Positions 8,101-15,797 of a stretch of 64,000 nucleotides of DNA are shown in pieces; positions within the stretch are counted from its first letter, which is position 1, and every line of letters begins with the position of its first letter. The stretch spans positions 1 to 64,000 of the forward strand of contig CALLOA010000032.1 of the NCBI GenBank assembly GCA_938005265.1. Reading direction: 5' to 3'. The position numbers and the translations under genes are program-made. Origin of the DNA: an uncultured Granulosicoccaceae bacterium. GTDB taxonomy: Bacteria > Pseudomonadota > Gammaproteobacteria > Granulosicoccales > Granulosicoccaceae. The notes under the pieces are model-generated. The model was not told where the DNA came from and ran no database searches. It saw only the letters and a program-made list of their open reading frames with translations.

Positions 8101-9751
8101 GGCTTGTACTGATGCTACCGGTCTTAGCGCTACGGCTGACTTGCCCACAGCCGGGGCAGCCACTGGTGCCACATTGACATTGGCACCCGGTGCTGATGTG
8201 ACTTGCGAAATTACCAATGATGATATTGCGCCCTTGCTGACCCTGACCAAAACACTGGTTAATGACAACGGTGGTGATCTGACCATTGCTGACTTTGATA
8301 TTGCGGTAGATGGAACTGAAGTCATTAGTGGTTTGGCCAGCCAGGTGCAGGCTAACACCGGGATTACAATCAGTGAGCTGGATATTCCAGGTTACACAGA
8401 AGGTGTGTGGGCCTGTACTGATGCCACCGGACTGACAGCTGCCAGTGATCTTCCAACGGCCGGTGTGGCGACTGGTGCAAGTCTGACGCTCGCACCCGGT
8501 GCCGAGGTGACTTGTGAAATTACCAATGACGATGTTGCACCTCTGTTGACTCTGACGAAAACATTGATAAACGACAATGGTGGGGAACTGACCATTGCCG
8601 ACTTTGATATTGCTGTCGACGGCAGCGAGGTTATTAATGCTGCGGCTAACACTGTTCTGGCCAATGTGGCGATAACGATATCGGAGCTGGACGTTGCCGG
8701 TTATACAGAAGGCACTTGGGCCTGTACGGATGCTAATAGCCTTACGGCTGTTGCTGATTTGCCATCTGCTGGAGCTGCCATCGGTACAAACCTAATACTC
8801 GAGCCGGGTTCGGACGTGACCTGTGAAATAACCAACGATGATATTTCGCCAACCCTGACATTGAGCAAAATTCTGATTAATGATGATGGGGGTGATTTGA
8901 CCATCGATGATTTTGATATCTCGATTGATACCACTGAAGTGGTTAGTGGGGTTGCCAACCCGGTAGTGGCCAACGCTGCTATTACGATTTCAGAACTGGA
9001 TGTTGCCGGTTACACCGAAGGAACCTGGTCTTGTACCGATGCGACCGGTCTCACTGCTGCTACAGATCTTCCGACCGCTGGTGTTGCCACTGGTGCAACA
9101 GTGACTCTTGCGACGGGTGCCAGCGTTACCTGTGAAATAACAAATGATGATATTGCACCGACACTGACGCTGACGAAGACTGTTGTGAATGACAACGGCG
9201 GTGTACTTGATATTGCTGATTTTGACATCTCTATTGATGGAACTGAGGTAAGTAGTGGTGCAGCCAATGTAGTGGCTGCCAACACACCCATCCTGATATC
9301 CGAGCTGGATCTCGTTCCGTATGCCGAAGGCAGCTGGGCTTGTACTGATGCAACTGGCCTGACGGCTGCGGCTGACCTGCCAACTGCCGGGCTGGCAACT
9401 GCTACCACTTTGACGCTTGAGCCGGGTTCGGACGTGACTTGTTCAATTACCAACAACGATCTTGGTATCGACTTGAGCATTGCCAAGGCCGTTGACGACC
9501 CGCAACCCAACATCGGGCAGACCATAACGTTCACGTTAACGGTTTTAAACAACGGGCCTGACGTCGCTACCAACGCAACTGTTAATGATGTTGTTCCAGC
9601 CGGTTTCACCTATGTTGCAGGATCCATTAGTGGTGGTAGCACCTCTGACGATACTGATCCGACAGGTGCTGGTCTTTCCTGGACTCTGGCAACTATGCCG
9701 GTAGGTACGCCGACTGTGCTGAGTTTTGATGCCGTAGTCAACGCGCCTTGA
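5156..9751 (+). CDS. P2: secreted protein of twelve identical-length SpaA-like repeats, with DUF11 halves at both ends
   Basis: The ATG at 5156 overlaps the P1 stop (ATGA), suggesting translational coupling; ATGs at 5204 and 5231 would give a more usual signal length. The hydrophobic core is YLLFLAAAIPLAAYPLTLA. Just after it comes DYLNKSTVTASGDQFEQ, the typical closing hairpin of a DUF11 domain, with no DUF11 front half before it in this protein. One diverged SpaA-like domain (about 98-198) and twelve 103-residue repeats follow. Each repeat has LTLxKT with a Lys, SELDVxGYTEGTW with a Glu, two Cys (WxC and VTCEITNDD) and Asn/Asp at its end. The C terminus is a DUF11 front half (IDLSIAKAVDDPQPNIG to FDAVVNAP) without its closing strands. 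The product is 1531 residues from 5156. The role is inferred to be a filament stalk. Confidence 0.88.
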   Translation: MKFMIFIRSFMSWFPDMERRDGISSMQSDKASAPFGSTVRGRWRYLLFLAAAIPLAAYPLTLADYLNKSTVTASGDQFEQVFDNNEDQVQIIPNAELVIVKQVVNDDGGNLILGDFNVTSDGGTLSFPTVATAGSTTTYTSSTLYLSPGTYSLQEDDVAGYIEGSWSCTAGIVGNSAFDSGEISLAFGEQTVCTIVNDDIAPTLTLAKTLVNDNGGDLAVEDFDISIDGVEVASGASNQVLANTVISIAELDVAGYTEGTWACTDATGLTPTADLPAAGVATGASLTLAPGADVTCEITNDDIAPSLTLAKTLINDDGGDLTIADFDISIDAVEVASGVATPVLANTAIAISELDVAGYTEGTWACTDANGLTAAADLPAAGVATATSVTLEPGSDVTCEITNDDIAPLLTLTKILVNDNGGDLTINDFDISIDSNEVASGVANTVTANTAISISELDVAGYLEGTWSCSDANGLTAAADLPSAGAATGTSLTLEPGSDVSCEITNDDIGPTLTLSKTLLNDNGGNLLIGDFDISIDGVEVVSGAANPVLSNTTINIAELDVAGYTEGTWSCTDATGLTPAADLPLAGAATGASVTLAPGAQVTCEITNDDIAPLLTLTKTLVNDNGGDLTINDFDISIDSTEVVSGVANTVAANTGITISELDLDGYTEGTWACVDSTGLTAVADLPSAGVATGATLTLAPGSDVNCSIVNDDLAPQLTLAKTVTNDNGGDLTAADFDISINGTEVANNAANPVASNTPITISELDLPGYTEGTWSCTDATGLTASADLPSAGAAAAATLTLAPGADVTCEITNDDIAPLLTLTKTLVNDNGGDLTIADFDVSVDGTEVNSGLASQVLANTAITISELDIPGYTEGTWACVDSAGLTATADLPTAGVATGATLTLAPGADVTCEITNDDVVPLLTLTKTLINDNGGDLTIADFDIAVDGTEVISGLASQVAANSVINISELDVPGYTEGTWACTDATGLSATADLPTAGAATGATLTLAPGADVTCEITNDDIAPLLTLTKTLVNDNGGDLTIADFDIAVDGTEVISGLASQVQANTGITISELDIPGYTEGVWACTDATGLTAASDLPTAGVATGASLTLAPGAEVTCEITNDDVAPLLTLTKTLINDNGGELTIADFDIAVDGSEVINAAANTVLANVAITISELDVAGYTEGTWACTDANSLTAVADLPSAGAAIGTNLILEPGSDVTCEITNDDISPTLTLSKILINDDGGDLTIDDFDISIDTTEVVSGVANPVVANAAITISELDVAGYTEGTWSCTDATGLTAATDLPTAGVATGATVTLATGASVTCEITNDDIAPTLTLTKTVVNDNGGVLDIADFDISIDGTEVSSGAANVVAANTPILISELDLVPYAEGSWACTDATGLTAAADLPTAGLATATTLTLEPGSDVTCSITNNDLGIDLSIAKAVDDPQPNIGQTITFTLTVLNNGPDVATNATVNDVVPAGFTYVAGSISGGSTSDDTDPTGAGLSWTLATMPVGTPTVLSFDAVVNAP
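5753..9460 (+). repeat. Twelve tandem 309-bp coding repeats in P2
   Basis: The unit begins at the Ile/Val/Leu-x-Pro preceding LTLTKTLxNDNGG and recurs every 309 bases exactly, from 5753 to 9460, with no insertion or deletion (checked at 5753, 6062, 6371 and at the end, 9461). Copies differ mainly at synonymous positions and in a few surface residues. This argues for selection on unit length rather than a very recent expansion. Open frames on the opposite strand recur with the same period and are shadows. Confidence 0.95.
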
Positions 9752-9800
9752 TTATTGAGTTTCTGACAGGAACATACGAACGAGAAACAAGAACTGACTA

Positions 9801-12800
9801 ATGTTTTCGCAATTCCACAATTTGCTGCAGTTATTACCTCGTGCCCTTCGTGGCAGCCGGGGTGGATTGCCAATGCGTCAGCATTTTGTGATGCGTCAGC
9901 ATGCAGTAAATGCGTCTCGTTGGCATGCTTTGCTGGGTGGGTTAATAAGCGGAGTTTTGACCTGTTCTGCACAGGCTTTAACCGTACCGGATTTCAGTAA
10001 TACCGCCAACATAGCAGCGTCATCTGAGCAGTTCGAACCAGGACTCGGTAACAACAGCAGTTCTGTGCAGGTGTTGCCAAAAGGCATGCAGGTCACTAAA
10101 ACGGCAGATGCGTCAGGCCTCTCAACACCAGCAGTTGCCGGTGAGCTAATCAACTACACCATTCAGGTAACTAATACCGGCTTGTTGGGACTGACCAATG
10201 TGCAGCTTGCCGATTCAATAATTGCATCAACTGATCTGGCACTGGTGTCAGGTGATAGCAATGTTGATGGTGTACTGGATGCAGGGGAGGTATGGGAATA
10301 CGCCGGCAGCTATGCAATAACGCAAGCAGATCTTGATAGCAACGGTGGTGGTGATGCTGATATTGATAACACCGTAACGGTAACAAGCAATGAATTGCCG
10401 GCGATGGATGCTTTAGCAGAGGTGCCGATTCAACAGCTTCCGGCGTTTACAGTGGAGAAGGTTGTCGATGCGACAGCCATTGCTACACCGACCACGCTTA
10501 ATTACACAATTACAGTAACCAACACAGGCAACATAACGCTAACCAATCCGGTATTAAGCGATGTGTTGCCGGATTCCTCGGCCGGCACTCTTGTTGGTCC
10601 GGTTAACGATGTCGGTATTGCAGGTGCTATAGATGTTGGTGAGGCCTGGGTTTATACGACTACCTACAACGCAAGCCAGACGGAGATTGATGCCGGTAAT
10701 GCCCTGGTAAACACGGTTACTGTTGCTACTGATGAAACTGCGGGTGATACCCAGTCTGCCCAGGCAGAAACAGCTGTTGATGCAACACCGGAATTTGTTG
10801 CCAGCAAGGTTGTCGATCAGGCCAGCATTGCAGCACCTGGTACTCTGGCATACACCATTACAATCCAGAACACGGGCAATGTCACGCTAACCGGCCTGAC
10901 GCCCGTTGATACCTTGCCTGATGGGGGCACTGGTTCATTGATTGGGCCGGTAAATGATACCGGGGTTTCAGCAGCTCTCGATGTCGGTGAGACATGGACC
11001 TACAACCTGAATTATGAGGTATCGCAGGCCCAGATTGATGCCGGAAATACATTAACCAATGAAGTTTCGGTAACAAGCGCTGAAACGGGCCCTTCGGCCA
11101 TAACAGCAAGCGCTGAAACTGAAATAGTTAATGAGCCTGGGTTAATTGTTGACAAGATTGTAGATCTTGCTGCTGTGAATGCGCCGGGGCCTCTGAGCTA
11201 TACGATTACCGTGCGCAATACCGGCAACACCACACTCACCAATCCTGTTGTCACTGATGTTCTGCCTGACGGGAGTTCTGGAACTCTCATGGGGCCGGCA
11301 GGTGATGCTGGTATCAGTGGTGCGATAGATGTTGGTGAAACCTGGCAGTACACGGTTGCATATAACGTGACTCAGGCGGAAATCGATGCGTCGAATGATC
11401 TGCTGAACAGGGTAACGATTACTACTGACCAGACGCCGGTTGAGCAATTCGCAACGGCAACCACCAGCGTTGCGAATGCTCCGTCTCTGGCTGTGAGCAA
11501 AGAAGTTGACCTGGCTGTGGTAAACGCACCATCAACTCTAAGCTACGCCATTGAAGTAACCAACACGGGTAACGTCTCTCTGACCGGTTTGTCGCTGATT
11601 GATTCATTACCTGACGCCTCAAGCGGAATACTGACAGGGCCGCTGGGTGATATTGGGCTGAGTGGCGTGCTTGATGTGGGTGAGACCTGGCAATACACGG
11701 CAGTCTACAGCGTATCCCAGGCAGAAGTTGATGCCGGGGTGGCGTTGACCAACACAGTTGTTGTGACTTCAAACCAGACACCGCAGCCGGTTAGCGATAC
11801 TGCCATAACGACCGTGGATCGTATTCCTGAGTTCACGATCGAAAAGGTTGTCGATCAGACAGCCATAACAGAACCTGGATTGTTGAGTTACACCATCACT
11901 ATGGTGAATACCGGAAATGTTTCGCTTTCCGGCATCAGTATCAATGACACTTTACCGGACGCCAGTGCTGCGGTTCTTACAGGTCCCGCTGGTGATCTGT
12001 CGCAGCCTGGCGTAATTGATGTGGGTGAAATCTGGACGTGGACTACCACCTATAGCGCGAGTCAGTCGGACATTGATTCCGGTCAAGCGCTGATCAACAG
12101 TGTGTCAGTCAGCACGCTGGAAGCGGGCAATGGTAGCGATACGGCCACGACGAATGTCAGTCAGGCGCCTGAGCTCTCTCTGGCAAAGACCACGTCCACA
12201 ACTGACTACACTGTTATCGGTGATGTGATTGATTACACGCTAACGGTTAATAACGTTGGCAATGTGGTTCTGGCGTCTATTGTAATTGATGATCCTTTGG
12301 CCGATGCAGGTTCGATTCAGTGCCCGGCTGATGTGTTGCAGCCAGGCGGGCAAATGGAATGTACTGCTGTGCATACTGTCGTTGCAGCTGATATACAGGC
12401 CACACAGGTTGATAACCAGGCATCTGTCACATCGCTTGATCCCTCGGGTAATGAAGTGGCGGCTAACAGTGAAGTAGTCAGCGTGCCGATGAATCGTATT
12501 CCTCCGATAGCGACCGACAATCAATTCGTCTCGCCGGTTAGTGCTGTGCCGGTAACTTTAGCAGCTGCCTCTGATGACAGTGACGCGAACGGCGATCTGG
12601 TGCCTGCAACGCTGAGCCTTATCGATGCTGCAGCAACTGACACAGATGGCGATGGTGATTTTGACAGTCTGGTGGTGCCGGGTGAAGGTACTTGGCTGGT
12701 CGATGCAAATGGTAGCGTAACATTTACACCCATTGCCGGATTCACCTCGGATCCTGCGCCTGTTTCCTACACAATTTCAGATGCAACCGCTCTGGTATCA

Positions 12801-15797
12801 AACGAAGCGGTGCTTAGTATTGACTATCCGCAGTCAGCGCCGGTGGCGAAAGATGACTTGAAGGTCAATCCGGATGTGCCTGCACCGACTAATCCGACCA
12901 CGCTTAATCTTCTTGCTGATAATGGCAGCGGTGTTGACTCGGACCCTGAAAATGATCTGTCCGTACAAACCATAAATCTGGAGCATGCGGATGCTGTTGA
13001 CACTGACAATGATGGCGATGCCGATTCTTTGCAGGTGGAGGGTGAGGGTGTATGGGTACTTGACAATGCAACTGGCGATATAACGTTTACGCCCGAGCCT
13101 GGCTTTCTTGCCGATCCGACGCCGATCGCTTATAGGGTTAGCGATATTAACGGTCTGGTATCGAATGTGGCCACAATCACGATTGATTACCCGCAAACCG
13201 CACCTGTGGCAGTTGATGATCAGTTGCTGGACCAAATGCTGGGAAGTGCAGTCACACTGACAGCACTCGCCAATGACTCTGATCCTGAAAACAACGTCGA
13301 TCCGGCAACACTTGCCCTGATTGATCCCTCCAGTGGTGCGTCGGTTGCCAGTCTGGTGGTTGCCGGTGAAGGCACCTGGCTGGTTGATGGTGCTAGCGGC
13401 AATGTTACCTTTACACCAGAGCAGGGGTTTCTTGGTGATCCAACGCCCGTGCAATATACCGTCACGGATACTACCGGGCTGCAATCCAATATTGCGACGC
13501 TGACAATTACTTATGAAGAGCCTGCTTCTTTAAGTGGTGTTGTCTGGCTGGATGCTGACCGGGACGGTCAAGTTGGTGCTGACGAAGATCGTAAGCCGGG
13601 TTGGACATTGGTGGTCCTCGATACGGATGGTAATGAAGTAGCGTCCACGATTACCGATGAAAACGGCGAATACCTGATCACCGGTCTGGTTCCGGCATCC
13701 TACACCGTGCAGTTCTTCAACGAGAACGGTGTGTTTATGGATAGTCAGGAAACTGATGGGCCATTGCTTGCCGGGCAGACTGCGAATCTGCCACTGCCCG
13801 TCGATCCGAGTGGAGTTGTTTACGACAGTGTTACCCGCTTGCCGGTCGCTGAAGTCATGCTGAACCTGCTGAACTCATCCGGTGATCTGGTTGACCCTGT
13901 GTGTCTGGGTAGCAATCAGCAAGGCCAGGTGACTACAGCAGATGGTCTCTACGCGTTTGATATTTTGCCAACGGCACATCCAACTTGCCCGGCAAGCGAT
14001 GTTTACTTTATTGAACTGGCAGGTGTACCGGAAACTCATCACCCGAACTATTCCTCGATAATCCGGCAGCAAGGTGCTGCTAGCTGTGGAGGGCCATTGC
14101 TGGGCTGCGCAGTATCAGCGGTATTTGACTCTGATAGTGCTGAAAGCAGTTGTACCGTGGATACTCTGCCAGGTACGGGTGCCTGTGAGGTGCAAGCGCA
14201 GGCCGATCCACCTCAGGGCCTGGAAGATACACGCTATTACGTCGAGTTCGAAATTTCCAGTGGCGATCAGAACGTGATTTTTAATCACTTGCCCTTGGAT
14301 GCCCGCAACAACGATGCAGAAATTCTACTCAGTAAATCTGTCGACCAACGCGAAATTTCGATTGGTGGATTGCTCAGTTATACGCTAACAGCCGAGAACA
14401 CCAAAGATGTTCCGGCAGTTGATGTGGTGATCGTTGATCTGCCGCCTGCAGGATTTGTATTTGAACCCTCCTCTGTGCGTTTACATCGTGCAGGTGTCGA
14501 TGGTGAATTGGATACAAATGATGATGTGGTAACTGAGCATGCTATCAATTCATTTTCTGCAAATACGAGGCAAACCGAGTTCGACGCCATTGATTTTGAG
14601 CCGGAAGAAACTCTGCGCATTACCTATGTAATGAAGGTTGGTACCGGAGTCGTTGAAGGAAACTATGTAAATACTGCTTCGGCTAGTGGGCCACTAGGTC
14701 TTGCCAGTAATACAGTAACAGCAAGTGTCCGCGTTGTAGCAGACCCTGTACTGCAACAGGCTACTTTGGTCGGCAAAGTATTTGATGATCGAGACTCTGA
14801 TGGCTTGCAAGACCCGGCTGGTGCTACGGGAGTCAAACTAAAAAGTGAATTCTACGGCTGGAATAGTCTGCAATTGCCGAATCTGCCCGGGAGACGTTCA
14901 ATAAATGATGATCCCAAGGATGCCAGTGTTTCTGTAAACATGCCATTAACAGAGGGCAGTTCCTTCCGCATAGAAACAGCTGAGGGCACCCGAATCGATG
15001 TGGATGAATCCGGCAACATAACTGAAACCCACACAGGTGCCAAGGCTCGCGGTCTCAATGCGCAGGATATTCGAGTCTGTACACGTGAGGCGAATGCCTG
15101 GCCAACCAACGCAGAAGGCTTTCTGGATAACAGTCAGGGGCAGAAACCTGTACTTGAAATTGTCATTAGTAACCACGGTATCGATGAGCGTGGCCTGCCA
15201 GGAGTCAGGCTTGCAACTGTGACCGGGCTAATCGTTGAAACGGATGCATACGGTCGGTACAGCATTCCTGATGTTGATGCGGGTAGTGATGGCTCCGGCA
15301 GAAACTTTATCCTGAAGGTAGACCCTGCGACTTTGCCTGCAGGTTCCGAATTCACAACAGAAAATCCCTATGTTTTACGTGTTATCAATAATGGTTTAAA
15401 TAAAATAAATTTTGGTATTAAAACCAGCCACACACGTGTCGATCGTTATGCCATAGCTAACGATCCCTGTGTGGTTGAAGGCGCTGCACCGCCTGAAGAG
15501 GTCGAAATAGAGGTGAGTCTTGGTTCGATCTTTTTTGATACTGATAGTGCAAAAGTACGTGAAGACCAGGAAGGCATTGTCGCGGACATTATTGCAAAGC
15601 TGCGTCAGTACGGTGGTGGCGCGATCGTCATTGAAGCCAATACAGACAGTCGCGCGTCAGCCCGATATAACCTGGAGCTGGCAGAACAACGTGCCCAAAG
15701 CATTCGTGAGCGTCTGTTGAGTGCTCTGGGAGAATCGTTGATGGCAGAGGTCACTATTGAAGTTGACCCTGCAGCGCTGACGGAGCTTGAACAATGA
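9801..15797 (+). CDS. P3: giant multidomain surface protein, DUF11 tail strands at the N terminus and half an OmpA domain at the C terminus
   Basis: The 1998-residue frame starts at ATG 9801; ATG 9873, preceded by GGTGGA at six bases, is a good alternative. Signal peptide: LLGGLISGVLTCSAQA. The mature start, LTVPDFSNTANIAASSEQF, is the closing hairpin of a DUF11 domain whose front half ends P2. Next come one DUF11-like and six similar 114-116-residue repeats (about 95-900; VNTGNVxLTG, LDVGETWxY). Three CshA-fibril-like repeats follow (about 900-1240; GEGTWLVDxxxGxVTFTP), then SdrB-like domains and a complete DUF11 near 1503-1650, whose closing strands (GNYVNTASASG) are present in cis. An OmpA domain from about 1903 has the TD and RA motifs (ANTDSRASARYN, EQRAQSIRERL) but stops before the NRR segment. 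Its stop overlaps P4 by ATGA. Confidence 0.88.
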   Translation: MFSQFHNLLQLLPRALRGSRGGLPMRQHFVMRQHAVNASRWHALLGGLISGVLTCSAQALTVPDFSNTANIAASSEQFEPGLGNNSSSVQVLPKGMQVTKTADASGLSTPAVAGELINYTIQVTNTGLLGLTNVQLADSIIASTDLALVSGDSNVDGVLDAGEVWEYAGSYAITQADLDSNGGGDADIDNTVTVTSNELPAMDALAEVPIQQLPAFTVEKVVDATAIATPTTLNYTITVTNTGNITLTNPVLSDVLPDSSAGTLVGPVNDVGIAGAIDVGEAWVYTTTYNASQTEIDAGNALVNTVTVATDETAGDTQSAQAETAVDATPEFVASKVVDQASIAAPGTLAYTITIQNTGNVTLTGLTPVDTLPDGGTGSLIGPVNDTGVSAALDVGETWTYNLNYEVSQAQIDAGNTLTNEVSVTSAETGPSAITASAETEIVNEPGLIVDKIVDLAAVNAPGPLSYTITVRNTGNTTLTNPVVTDVLPDGSSGTLMGPAGDAGISGAIDVGETWQYTVAYNVTQAEIDASNDLLNRVTITTDQTPVEQFATATTSVANAPSLAVSKEVDLAVVNAPSTLSYAIEVTNTGNVSLTGLSLIDSLPDASSGILTGPLGDIGLSGVLDVGETWQYTAVYSVSQAEVDAGVALTNTVVVTSNQTPQPVSDTAITTVDRIPEFTIEKVVDQTAITEPGLLSYTITMVNTGNVSLSGISINDTLPDASAAVLTGPAGDLSQPGVIDVGEIWTWTTTYSASQSDIDSGQALINSVSVSTLEAGNGSDTATTNVSQAPELSLAKTTSTTDYTVIGDVIDYTLTVNNVGNVVLASIVIDDPLADAGSIQCPADVLQPGGQMECTAVHTVVAADIQATQVDNQASVTSLDPSGNEVAANSEVVSVPMNRIPPIATDNQFVSPVSAVPVTLAAASDDSDANGDLVPATLSLIDAAATDTDGDGDFDSLVVPGEGTWLVDANGSVTFTPIAGFTSDPAPVSYTISDATALVSNEAVLSIDYPQSAPVAKDDLKVNPDVPAPTNPTTLNLLADNGSGVDSDPENDLSVQTINLEHADAVDTDNDGDADSLQVEGEGVWVLDNATGDITFTPEPGFLADPTPIAYRVSDINGLVSNVATITIDYPQTAPVAVDDQLLDQMLGSAVTLTALANDSDPENNVDPATLALIDPSSGASVASLVVAGEGTWLVDGASGNVTFTPEQGFLGDPTPVQYTVTDTTGLQSNIATLTITYEEPASLSGVVWLDADRDGQVGADEDRKPGWTLVVLDTDGNEVASTITDENGEYLITGLVPASYTVQFFNENGVFMDSQETDGPLLAGQTANLPLPVDPSGVVYDSVTRLPVAEVMLNLLNSSGDLVDPVCLGSNQQGQVTTADGLYAFDILPTAHPTCPASDVYFIELAGVPETHHPNYSSIIRQQGAASCGGPLLGCAVSAVFDSDSAESSCTVDTLPGTGACEVQAQADPPQGLEDTRYYVEFEISSGDQNVIFNHLPLDARNNDAEILLSKSVDQREISIGGLLSYTLTAENTKDVPAVDVVIVDLPPAGFVFEPSSVRLHRAGVDGELDTNDDVVTEHAINSFSANTRQTEFDAIDFEPEETLRITYVMKVGTGVVEGNYVNTASASGPLGLASNTVTASVRVVADPVLQQATLVGKVFDDRDSDGLQDPAGATGVKLKSEFYGWNSLQLPNLPGRRSINDDPKDASVSVNMPLTEGSSFRIETAEGTRIDVDESGNITETHTGAKARGLNAQDIRVCTREANAWPTNAEGFLDNSQGQKPVLEIVISNHGIDERGLPGVRLATVTGLIVETDAYGRYSIPDVDAGSDGSGRNFILKVDPATLPAGSEFTTENPYVLRVINNGLNKINFGIKTSHTRVDRYAIANDPCVVEGAAPPEEVEIEVSLGSIFFDTDSAKVREDQEGIVADIIAKLRQYGGGAIVIEANTDSRASARYNLELAEQRAQSIRERLLSALGESLMAEVTIEVDPAALTELEQ
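10444..12500 (+). repeat. Six diverged 342-348-bp DUF11-like coding repeats in P3
   Basis: Successive units begin near 10444, 10792, 11140, 11488, 11833 and 12175, each with a hydrophobic-x-K start (FTVEKVV, FVASKVV, LIVDKIV, LAVSKEV, FTIEKVV, LSLAKTT), then YTITVxNTGNxxLT and, in the first five units, LDVGExWxY. The first five are well conserved and the sixth is diverged, with a Cys pair. Confidence 0.85.
12505..13515 (+). repeat. Three CshA-fibril-like coding repeats in P3
   Basis: Three units of roughly 330-360 bases share the patterns APVAxDD, GEGTWLVD or GEGVWVLD, VTFTPxxGFxxDPxPVxYTVxD and a closing ITIDYPQ. CshA-type repeats are known from fibrillar surface adhesins. The assignment rests on motif recognition only. 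Confidence 0.7.

Noticed and set aside
5753-9460. CRISPR array or satellite DNA
   Set aside because: The 309-bp units are coding throughout, have no spacers, and vary mostly at synonymous sites.
5920-9609. Series of open frames of about 270-290 bases on the minus strand within P2
   Set aside because: They recur every 309 bases as mirror images of the P2 repeats and have Ser/Val-rich shadow compositions.
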